Assembly: GCA_907165275.2 (NCBI GenBank)
Contig: OU015675.1
Coordinates: 3,985,501-4,049,500, forward strand
Direction of reading: 5' to 3'
Origin: Zygaena filipendulae
Taxonomy: Eukaryota; Arthropoda; Insecta; Lepidoptera; Zygaenidae
DNA: 64,000 nucleotides
In this document: positions 1-12,400 of the stretch, piece by piece
Layout: each line of letters starts with the position of its first letter
Position numbering within the stretch: the first letter of the stretch is position 1
The notes under the pieces: model-generated
Databases searched by the model: none
What the model saw: only the letters and a program-made list of their open reading frames with translations
Told to the model about the DNA's origin: nothing
Position numbers and translations under genes: made by a program

Positions 1-92
1 GTACAGAAAAGGACATAGGGTACTTCTACCCCGGTATTCCCGCGGGAACGTCAAAATTAACCTGGGTAAAACGGCGGGGAACAGCTAGAAGT
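1..92 (-). repeat. Lepidopteran GC-headed interspersed repeat, cut by window edge
   Basis: Complement of the family whose head reads TGTGCCCCGCGGTTTCACCC and whose full copies end in TTTATAATATTAGTA. Here only the head half is present. The family recurs more than 20 times in this window; its exact class (SINE or LINE 3' end) cannot be settled by eye. Confidence 0.65.
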
Positions 93-302
93 CTAATAAA
101 ATTTTGTATAATAACATAAAAACTCAATTGTTGAATTTTATCTTAGACGTCTATATTTAATTTTTTTTTTCTTTTTATTATCTAAACTAACTTTCTTCTT
201 TTAAACTTCTTTTCTTTTCTTATTAACTAAAACGTGCAAAGATTCTCCGTCGGCTACAGCGGTGTGTCACCTCAAACCAGCTTATCATCCCAACGCCATT
301 AC

Positions 303-494
303 CTTCAATGGTGAATCGGACTAGGTCCCTGTGTTGTGCCAAGGCGCCGTCATCGATCATCGATATGTCGTTATCGTGGAGGAGCAGCTCTGACAAGTGG
401 GCTAGAGCCTTCAGCGGGTCGGCCGATAGGGAGCGGAGGAAGTTGTGAGATAGATCCAAGTGGCTTAGGCTCGTCAGTTGAGCTAGAGATGCTC
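303..494 (-). CDS. LRR gene coding exon 7 (last one in window)
   Basis: Encodes LDLSHNFL and LLLHDNDI repeats plus the start of a further one. Acceptor TTCTTACAG, donor G|GTAATG, phase 1 to 1. No stop codon, so translation continues in an exon to the left of this window. Confidence 0.88.
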
Positions 495-3400
495 CTGTAA
501 GAACACATTACAACATCAAACAAGCTGAAACATTATCTCAACTTTATTCTAATGAAGAATATAGATAGTAATTTTCCTGTAAGAATGGGAAATCAGTTTT
601 TCAGTCACGTTTTTCCTAAATCGAGCTATTTAAATCTGCTGAGCTGAGCTGAGCTGAGCTCTTTTTTTTTAATTATAATGAGGATGTACCACACAAACAC
701 CCAGAAACACCATTCTCAGAATATTGTTATCTTGAGATATTTTGTTAAATCATGTTCTAATGTAGGTAAATACGTATAAACTAAATGTAATGCCTTTTCT
801 TTCTTCTTTTTTTCTAAATCAGTTGCACTAGTTTTTCACTCGTATCGATAATATCAAAGTTTTTTTAATACATTTTTTTCATTGACCTTTTATATTTTTC
901 AGGATCCTTCAACTACCAGCGTTGACAATTGAAGCAATTGAAAATCTTTCATTTGGTAAACGAGGGGACTGAATTTAAAGCTATCTACACACCATCCAAT
1001 ACAGTCGGCAGATAACAATGCTGGTTGTTTATATACGTCCGAATGCGGCGAAATTTTTCCCCGCAGCGGAAATTAAAATGTCACGCTCGAATTTCGGCTG
1101 GACTTTTACACATCGGTGTCTGAACAGTAGCGCGGATTGCAATCCGTACAGTTAAGAAATGCCTTTGACTAAACACATTATAAGAGAATAGACGGACAAT
1201 AGAAACTTTTACTATGCAATCCACGTTAGCCAATTTTTGCGAGGGAATGATCAAAATAAAAACCAATCACATCGTTGCGACGCAATCAAATACCAGTCAC
1301 CACAAAGTACATTTCAAATAGCCAATCACATCGCTTTCCGTCAAGTGGTATCTATAGACAATAGTCTCTGCTAGCCAACGGCATTTTGTTAGCATGAGAT
1401 CATTTGACCGCTGCGTGGTTCAAGGGGAAAGCTTATATTAGCGGCCGAGCGTATTTTTTTTATTTATTTATTGTTTTGTTATCAGGCAACATGGGCCTAT
1501 AGATAAATACCTTACAAACTAACATACATATATACAAATATGAAAAACATTTTATTTTTGACACTGTGTCGCTCTGGTTGTCAATCCTATTCTCTTTCAA
1601 TGTCTTTGCCTTTTACGTCCGGCGACGCCGCTACCAGTTTAGATGTTTATGCTGTTCTGTGCAGACTGCAGATATGGCAAGGGGCAAAGTCCTAAAGTTG
1701 GGAACAAGCTTTGCAATTTTTTGTGTGATGACATTTAATTTTTAACTGGATGGACATACGTAGAAGGTCGCTAAAGTTATTTTGACAAAATTTTAAATTA
1801 AATTCAATTAAAAAAAAATATTATTAGTACCTACGTTATAATATCATATTTTATTAGACTACAGATACACCACAGACAGACTATAGACAAGTCAGACATC
1901 TTAGCCTTAATCTAAGCCTCTGAACAATTGATAAATAATAATAATAAACACTTTATTAAAAAAAATTGTCATCATTTCTCATTACCGCAAACCAAGCGAA
2001 GTACATTCGTTTTCCTACTGTATAGATTTTAAAACTGTGGTATTGGAAAATTTTCTACAAAGAAAATTATCACACATTCATCCACTTTTAGTGGGAACGA
2101 AAAAATTTTTTTTATTGGAACCTTTGCTACAGGTGTTGTCAATTTTGTAATAAGTAAAATCCAAGGGCCAGTCTGATCAAAAATCCCAACACGCTCCCCG
2201 AAAACACTATATTATTATAATATATTTAATATATTTATTTAATATTATTATAATATTTTATCACTGTGCAAGTACTAGTAGTAACTATACAGGAATATTT
2301 TTTAAGCAATGCGCAAAAAAAATTTGGTGGTTCAGTATCAGTAATAGAACACATTTCCATTATTTGTTCAAAACTTTTTTATATTTTTTTATCCGGCTTT
2401 AAATTAGCAAAATATGGACACTATCTATTCGTAATAATATCAATGGGCGCGTGCGCCGTGCGGCGTACGCGGGGGTGTTGCAGTGGGGGTGAACGACCTC
2501 GATCAGCTGTCGGTACATTGTAACCCACGTAAATACCTCGCCGAACGAGCACTTCGCGCGCAGCGGTGGCGGCGGCGAATAGAGTAGCCAATAAATCAAT
2601 TGCAAAGTATACATCTTTCGTTCACGATAACTTTACTTTTTTGTACTAAGACTTATCAAAATAAAAAAAGGTGTTTATTAAAACTCCTTTAAGTTTAATT
2701 TGTAAAAGTTTGCGCACTGAATAAAAAATATTCCTGTATATAAATTATTATACACAATATTTTTGTATTATAAATATTTTATAATAGTTAAATGGTGATT
2801 TCATTACAATATTATAAAGTCTACTTAAAACGCTCGGAGCAAATAGAAAAAAAATCTAGACTTTACTCAGGTATGTAAATTAAAAATCAAGTTACAGAGC
2901 AAAGTTTTAATAATAACACTCGCAATTTCATAAATGACTTTCATTGTGTAAAAAAGTGTATAACTAAATCCTTTAAAAAAATTTGGAATAGATAATATTA
3001 TTTTCTGTACAAAAAAGCTTTGAAGTGCCTAAGTATGCCGACTCTTATTTTTATGTAGCTGTGCCCCGCGGTTTCACCCGCGTGAGTTTCGGAATTGCCA
3101 CAGGAATTATTTTTTCCAAAATAAAAATACCTAGCCTTAGTTACTCCTCATAACATCAGCCATCTGCCAGTGAAAGTCCCGTTAAAATCGGTCCAACTAT
3201 TTCAGAGATTACCCGGAACAAACAGACACAGTTTTTTTTTTTATTGTTTTTTACTTTCATATGCATTTAGTGAAAAGCTGTAAATTTGGAATTACAAACC
3301 GGCACTTCAATTTTATTTATACCTATGTATAGATTCATTGGTATCAACTAAAGTTTTAAATTATTAAAATACAGTTATAGTGTAATATTGTATACAAATA

Positions 3401-6400
3401 AACCAGTGAAAATGCGGTGTCTGTAGGTGAATCTAATACTAATAGACACAAATATTTTAAAGAGATGTACCTACGTATGTTTGTAGAGGGACTACCGAAC
3501 GGTTCTAAACATTATTTTACAGAACTCCTGAAATAAAATTTATAAATATTTGTGGAAAATCAAAACCCCCATATTTATCTGACAATAATCAGCAAAAAAA
3601 CAGTCCTCTTAGCCAAGTTGGCATTATATAATCGAAAACTATTTAGAAAATTTAGGAACGTAGGTATCGTCATGTCATATTTTACTATATTAATTGTCTG
3701 AAATTGAATACTAATTGACGCTGACCTCCGCGGTTTCACCAGCGGTTATTTCGGAGTTCCCGTGGGAATTTCGGAATTCGGATGTTGGACATTAAAGGTT
3801 AAAATGTACCCTATGTCACTCAAGATCACTGTAGCTTCATATAAGTAAAAGAATTTTCAAGATCGGTTCAGTATATCCAGAGATTTATTTATTTATATAG
3901 CTTTATTTATCCCTTACTTAAAAAACATTGTTTGTATTTGTTAATATTTAACTTATGTCTATCCAGATCCAGAGATTACCTACCCCTTAAAACGTCACAA
4001 ACTCACAAACTTTTGCTCTTTATAATATTAGTATAGATTGTGAACATGCTAAGCGTTTGACAGCTCACTCGATGTTAAGAGTGACTATGTGGTCGAAGAT
4101 TGTAAACACACCAAAACTTTATTTTTAATTGGGTGATTTTTTGTAATCACGTGGCACGACGAAACATTACTAGTGTTCTCTATAACGATTATAGATTGTC
4201 AACTTGGCTAATGGGGCAGTTATTGATTAAGCTTACCAGACACTGCGACGATTTCGTTGTGCGACAAATCCAGATTGATCAAATTCGTGAGATGTTTGAA
4301 CGCGTAGTCTTCTAGTACGTCGATCTGGTTGTTGTGCAAGTTCAAATGGGTTAGGTTCGGCAAACCTAATGCAAAATATAAATTATGTAGACGTGAAAGC
4401 CACAATTATTTAAGTAGGCACTTTCTGTTAACATGAAAATCGCAGTCATTTAACTGATTACTTATTGTAACATTTTTTTATGGTACTCTTACGTACCTGA
4501 CAAAGCCCCGCTTTGTATACTAGCGAATGTATTATCGGATAGCTGAAGAGTAAGCAGCTGGTTCAGTGCAGGCACGGTGCTTGGCCCGAGCGGTCCCTCC
4601 AACGCATTGCTCGACAAATCCAAATCGTTCAATACGTGGGCTTCCTGAGCACAATTCAGTATTAAAATTACATTTAATCTTCAATCATGACCTTGTACTA
4701 CATTTTACAAAATAATACAGTTTTATTTTGATTTTGAACGTAATATAGATACAGCTGTAATTTTGGAGTTAGTTGACTATAACAAATGGACATAGATAAG
4801 CAATAGTGTGTTAACCCACACTGGAGAGATTTTGATTAAATCAGCTTTTAATATCATATACGCCATTTCGTGTCAACATTTTTTATGTTCAACATTTTGT
4901 TGGTATTTAAACAATGTAATAAGGTACACACATAATTAAAAACTTTTTACAACTCTCAAGTCTCAATAAAGCGTTCTGTATCAATAAGTTAATTTTGTTG
5001 GCTAACATGTTATTGATTATCGGCGTGCAAATGTCCGTTTCTCTGATGACATGGTAATCGATTGATTTATGGCGTAAAAAGGTAACGGACAGATAGACAG
5101 AATTACTTTCGCATTTATAATATTAGTATGGATAGAAGTACGGATGTACCTATACCTTAAGTGAAGTCAGCGCAGACACTTTGAGTAGATTCCCTCTCAG
5201 CCGTAACACTGCTAACTTCACAAGTGGCCTGAAAGCCTCCGGCGAGATGTCCGTCAACTGGTTGTCACTCATATCCAAGTGAGTGAGGTTCTGGATGCCC
5301 TGTTGACAGGATGTAATAACGTCGGTTACGTTATAATCATTGGTTATGAATGTATGATATTGATGCAGTTAAATAGTAATAGAAATATATAATTATATTC
5401 TTTTACCTACACACAGACCACGACACAATATGAAAAGAGAAGAAAAGTTAAACTTTGGACAGCTATTTCTAGGCTTATATACGTATTATAAATAGTTGAA
5501 GTTGTCAGGTTTGTAAGTTGAGGTTGGACTGTAGAATCTTTAGAACTACTGAACCGATTCTCAATACACTAGGCTATAGGCGCTGTGTCGTGGCCACATC
5601 TAATAATTAATAAGTAATTGGCCGATTCTACTATCTATCTACTAACTATCGATGTCACCATATTTTCACCATATTATATCAGAGTCTTATTGCTAAATAC
5701 GACGTACGACGGACTCACCTTAAACGAATTAGGGTCGAGTGTGTGAATCTTATTGTTGGATAGGTCCAGTCGGTCTAGGCGTGACAGGTGGTTGAAGGCC
5801 TCCGTCGGGACGACTGGCAATTGATTGTTCGGTAGACCTGAAACGTCACAGATATTTAGCTGTAAGTATATAAGCATGTAACAAATACATAATATCAGTC
5901 CACACCAAATAACAATTAGGTAACGTTTCAATGATGTCTGGAACTATTACTTCACTGATAGCTAGAGTAGATATACCTGAGTGAAAAGGATAATTTGATC
6001 ACGATACAAAGGTTCCCGAGGAAATTCTAAAATTGGCGTGAAATAAAACACGGTGAAGAGAACTAGTGATAAAATACGAGTAGGTAGGTTTTAGTAAATC
6101 TTATCCCTTTTTAACTTTACTGCTGAAACGAGTACTGTGAAAAGGGGGAGATTTCACTTACCCAAAGCCAGTAACGTCGTGGAAATACTACTGAAAGCGC
6201 CTTGCTGAACTCTCCTGATATCACCCGAGGAAATCACCAGCCCATGCAACCCCACCCCCGCCAGCTCTGACACGGAAGCAGCCGTCAAAGCGGATACCCC
6301 ACGTAAAGCACAGTCCAGAAGGGATATTGCGCTATTTTTGTTTCTCGATTTCAGTTCGCGCAAATGTCGGCCGATTATCTGAAACAAACACGCGTAAATG

Positions 6401-9400
6401 TATTAGTCCAGTGGTGAATAAAAAGAAAACTAAGTACTATCAATGTTTGGATCATAAAAATATTATTAATATATCATAAAATTAAAAGTTTCGAAAGTTA
6501 CGTCTTGGTTGTTTACATTTTCATGTTTTATGATGTTGATCGTGACTCTTTCTCTTTTTTTAGCAACATGGGAATTTTTGTTTTCTCTTTTGACTTTTGA
6601 CATAGGAAGTTTTGTTTTATGTACCTCCTAACAACATATTATACTACTGCTGTTTTAACAAAGACAATCGAATTAGGTACTCGTTTTACTACTGGTAGTA
6701 GGATTACTAGAAAGGGAACGCGTAAAAAGTCAATATAAAAAAATATCAAATCCTTGTTCTGATGTAACAATCATGAAATTTATACATATTTCACTACATA
6801 TTATAAAACATGGTCATTTGCCGCGTCTGTCCGCTTGTCTGTTTGCGATGAACGGTAAAACTACTAAACGGATTTTCATGTCAGGTCAAGAAGATTCATG
6901 AGGCAGGTTTTGGTATATATTTTGTCAAGGTTTTGTGTAACTGGTTGAAATGTAACGAGCATATTTGTTGGAAGCGTTGGAAAAATTCAAGCCGCCAATT
7001 CAGCTCGCGTTGTCAGGAGTACAGAAAGGACATAATAGGACATAATTCAGTAATTCCTGCGAGAACTCCAAAATTAACGCAGGTGAGACAGCGGGGAACA
7101 AAATTAGCTAGTTGAATAAAATTGTCTGTTTGCAATATCAAAGGAACAACTAGATAATTACTCATTTAGTAAAAAAGGTAAGTACCTAATAATAATAAAA
7201 AACAATTTTTTAAATTTTAGTCTGTCCGTTTGATCCAGCTGATCTCTAAAACTGGACCGATTTTTATTGAACTTTCACTGACTAGCAACTGACGTTACTT
7301 TTATCAGAGTTCCCATGGGAGCTCCGGAACTCACGTAGCGAAACCTCAGGGCACAGCTAGTATTAAAAATAAAACAGTGCCAGCAGTATGTAACGTAAAT
7401 TATCCTTACCAATATTATAAATGCGAAGATGAGTTTGAGTTTATTTGTTTGAATGTTTGTTACGCTTTCACGGCTAAATGGCTCAACCGATCACTACGAA
7501 ATTTTGAATACATGTTGTCAGAACTCAGGGGTACAGAGAAGGACATAGGCTACTTTGTATCCCGGAATTCCCACGGGAACTTCGAAATTAACGCGGAAGA
7601 AACTACCTACATTAAAGTTTGCATACTACCTACAAGCTGTCAAGGGCAGGTACAGAAAAAAATATAGGGCAGTATGTACTTTTATCTCGGAATACCCGCG
7701 GGATCTCCGAAACTAACGCGGGTGACGCCGCGGGGAATAGCTAGTCGATTCAATAATAGAGAAAATAGTAATAATGAAGATTTCTACCTAGAATCTACTC
7801 AATATAATCATCAAACTTAATATACCTAATATTGTTTGCAATTGTTAATTACAAGGTCTAGGTATACATTCCGAGGCGTCTAGTCAAATCAATTCATGCA
7901 AATTACTTACAAAGTCAAACTCGTCAGATTGTTAATAATCTGTCGAAATTATACCTATAGGTACTATCTAAATCCATTAGGTTGTATTATGTTTGTTAGA
8001 TAATTAATTTTCGATTTCCAGTTATCGGGAGCTTTGTGTGAGCTTTATGTGTTTTGGCTTGTCATTAGCGTTTCACAATCAAACAATCGGACTGCTATTG
8101 TCCCGCTAGCTGCGTATAATCAATATTGTTAATTGGTGTGTAATTACAGCGCTGTATCATCGTCATTACATACATGTTACGGGACAAGTACGGTACGGTA
8201 GGTAAAAAGAATGATTGAAATACCCAAAACTGCCTATATTGGTATATTTATTGACCTAGGTACTCGTTTTATTTAATTAATTAATTTAAAATCTGGTTTA
8301 TTTATGATCCTCATCATCGTCATCAACATCGACGGCGTCATCATGAAAAAACTACAGGACACCGAAAAGTTATCGTATTGGAAAAGCGTTTTACACTAGG
8401 TATCATTGCAAAGGTCGAAAGTTCACGTGGGTGAAATCGAGAGCATCAGCTTGTCAAAAATAGCGGAACGCTCCTAATACCTAATTTTAAATTTAATTTT
8501 ACATTAAAGTTAAAATATAATATACTTACATTAAAGTTTTGTAAATAAATGCCCACGTTTTTAATAATAATAATAATAATAATAATCATTTATTTGCATA
8601 AAACATAGTTTGTTATGGTGGTACATTGTAAAAAGCATTAATAGTAATTCTACCTCCTATTTTTCAGGCGCCTTCACCACAAGCAATAAATAGAACAGAA
8701 ATAGAATGAGGCAAGTGTCGAAGCACAAAAGATGCTTAAAGAAGTGTCTTTCGTTTTTATCCGTGAAGAAGTCAGTGCTGTTATATTTCGTATTTACTTT
8801 ATCCCTGTACATTGTACAATAAATCATTATTATGTGGTTTGGTTTTGGTGTGCACTAAAAACTGAAGACATTATCTATCAGTCTATTATTTATTTGTCTC
8901 AAGTTTAGTCGAAATATAAAGCCTAAGTTACAATAGCAACTGATCTTGTAAAGTAGGCCCCTACAATCTACCGAAGGATATGGAAAAGTCAAATGAGTAC
9001 TGACTTGGACACACAAGGAGATGCATCTCCTTCTCCGATGAAGTATGCATAAACGTACTAAAAGCAGAGTAAGTATATTGATCGACGAGACATGTGTATG
9101 TATGTCAGTAATCATTCACTCAATAGATAGGTATAGCAACAAAAAGATTAATGTGCAAAAAATAGATGAAGCATTTATTACTTTAGTCATTGATAAAACG
9201 AATCGACCAAATTTTTATTAGAAATATGCTTTACATTTTCTTGTGAGTTTCTTTTATTGGATGAAATTTTATATTTATTTTTTATTTTTTTATGTCATAG
9301 GGGGCAAACGGGCAAGTGGTACACCTGATGGTAAGTGATTACCGCCGCCCATGGACATCTGCAACACCAGAAGGCATGCAGGTGCGTTGCCGACCAGGAA

Positions 9401-12400
9401 CGGGGATGGGAACTGGCTTTCAAGTGGGGCTGCCGGAACACACCGTTAGATGCTTGGCGACAGATTTGCAACTTGAAGGTGGTAGCTAGCCAGCCGGGCA
9501 CTAGAGAGCGCCCTACCACCATGCTATGATTTCCTCACGATGTTTTCCTTCCTTACATTACGGTAAGTAAATATAAATATTGGTCCATAATTTTTTTTAA
9601 GATAATATTATTTTTTATGTTTTGATTTCTGAACGGTCATACATTGTTGTTTAGAAGTTCCACCGGAGATTTAAAGTTCCACAAAGTTTTCGCTGTTACC
9701 ATAAAATTGTGTTTTAATTATGAGGACAAGTCATTTGCAATATTTAACTATGATAGAGTTTATGGAAAGGTACGTAAAGTGAAATATCATGTTTTATTAA
9801 CAAGATTTGTGAAACTACAGTGGTGTTATTCGTGAGCTGTACTTACTAGCATGCTCGTATTTTAGATATTGTTTATTTTGTAGAAATGGTGATCTATCTA
9901 AACCGTCTGGAGGTCCAAGAGGACGCCATTTCATTCAGATGAAATGGAAGGAATTAGCAGATAAATTAAATAGTGACGGAACAGGCGACTCTCGATCGGA
10001 GGAGAAATGGCGCAAGGTATGCAATCTTAAGTGGTTTATTCTTTTAAGTGTTCGACCTTTACATTTCATTTAAACCAATGCCACGTACTTATAATTTTTT
10101 TATCAGTTTTGGCTGCAATGTTTTGTATTTCTTTGTGGTGAAGGTGTGGAGTGATTTAAAAAATAATACTAAAAGAAAGCGAGCAAAAATAAATAGAGCT
10201 GCAAGCGGCACTGGTGGTGGACCTGCACTTCATTTATCTTTGACTGACCTTGAAATCAGGGTCATGCAAATAATTGGAGTGGAGGCAGCTACTGGCATGG
10301 CGGTGGTGGAAGCTGGCTTTCAGCAGGTTTTCATTTATGTATTTTAGTGTCACTCTAGGTATCATTATATCATTTTATAAACATATTCAAAACTTGTGTA
10401 ACACGATAAAATGCATGTAAATACTATTTTCAATAACTATCATTTTGAATTACCTAGATAATAATAATGTTTTAGTATTTTACACAAACTTTTTTTAAGA
10501 ACACAGACTTATTTACTTCCGAATTTAGATAAAACTATATCCACAATAATGTAGTTGAGGTTTTAAATTGAATGGATATATTTTTCAGATTGAAGAAAGT
10601 ACTCAATCACCCCACACCCAGCCAGATGAAAACCAAGAAGTAGACGAATACATTCTTCCTGGGAAAACAGCAGTTACAGGTAAATTTCGTAATATAGTAT
10701 TTTACAAAAATCAACAGAAAGAAAGAAGTTGATGATTTATATATAACTAGCAGTGCCCCGCGCTTTCACCCGTGGTTATTTCGAAGTTCCCGCGTGAATT
10801 CCGGAATAAAAAATACCCTATGTCCTTCTCTGCACCCCTGACAACGTGCACGCCAAATTTCATCCAAATCCGTTCAGCCATTTTTGTGCGATAGAGTAAC
10901 AAACATCCACACTTACACATTTATAATATTAGTAGGATAATTTATATGAAATTACATTACAGATGCCGACTGGAACACTCCAGGCACCAGTAGCCAACCC
11001 ACCGTTATAGCGCCCCCCCTACGCCGTGAAGTAATCACCTCTCCTCCACCTACTCACGAAACTACTATTATTTCGGAAGAGCATTGGGCTCCACCATTGA
11101 AGAAAAAGAAGAATGAAAGTGTAGCAAAGTTATTTGTAGAGTCTGATAGGAATGCAAGGGAGTATGCAAGGGAGCGTGATTTGGCCTTTGAAAGGTTGGA
11201 GACCGAAAGGCTGCGAATACATGAGTATGAGCTGCGTGAAAGGGTGAGACAGAGGGACCAAGAGCTCCATTTACAGGCTCAATGGCTGGAGTTTATGAAA
11301 GAAGCTATGAATGTTATTGTTAAGTATTTTGAAAGGGAAAGTACTAAGTAATTAGGTTAATAAAATTTATGTACACACGGCTGCACTTCAGACAAAATGT
11401 CAAATTTCTACAAATGATGCTAAGTTTGGAGAATTTTGACAGTTTTATATAGTCTGAAGTGCAGCCATGTGTAGAGGTAGTTATAAAACATGTAATAGTT
11501 AAATTTAAAATATTTTATATATTTTATAAATATAAATTATAAAAAAAATATTTTGCTCTAGAGTGAGAATAAATAAAAGATGTTTTAAAGTAATTAATGG
11601 ATAATTTTTTAAAATAAAAATTACATGTGTAGCCTATTGATCCTATCAACTAACATGCTTCTTATAGCTCGTCCTCTTCCTAAATCGTCACCAGCCTCAC
11701 TCTCTTGGAAAATATGTCCAGATATTATGCTTGGCTCGGTTATTAGGGGTTCCTCTGGTTCAGGCACATTAAAATCTTTGGCTAAGTTGTGCAACACACT
11801 GCAAGCCATTATTATTTTTGCGCACTTTTCAGGCGAATAGTGTAGTGTACGGTCCTTGCACAAACATCGCCAACGATTTTTTAACCGTCCAAAAGTATTT
11901 TCGATTGTGACCCTTGCTTTTCCATGTACACTGGTATATTTTGCTTCAGGACTTCCTTCTACAGCATCAGGTATAGGGGTCATTAGCCAAGGCCGCTGAG
12001 GGTAGCCAGAATCACCTGTAAATTTAAGATATTATTTATAACTATGAATGTAGGAACTAACGAATCGATAAAATTATTTTTACTTCAAAGCTCCAGTTGG
12101 AGCTATGACGTTAATAATAATATTAACCTAACAACCAAGTTTGTTCATTATGCCTATGTAGTTCTTGCATGTAATTATTTGCCATACTATTTTCCCATAT
12201 AAAAGCATCATGAGTAGCCCCCCCATACTTGGCGTTAATATTTAAAATTCGGCAATCACTGTCGCATATCTGAAAATAAAATGTAATATGTTACAAATAA
12301 GAATTATTTAAGACTCTAATTTTTTTTTATTTACAATTATTATTATTATTATTATATATTTATTTATATTTTTTATTAACAACTATTTTAAAGGCATCTA

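Noticed and set aside
9295..9529. Paired open frames of 64 and 75 codons on opposite strands
   Set aside because: They lie in a well-known type of lepidopteran interspersed repeat and are not coding.
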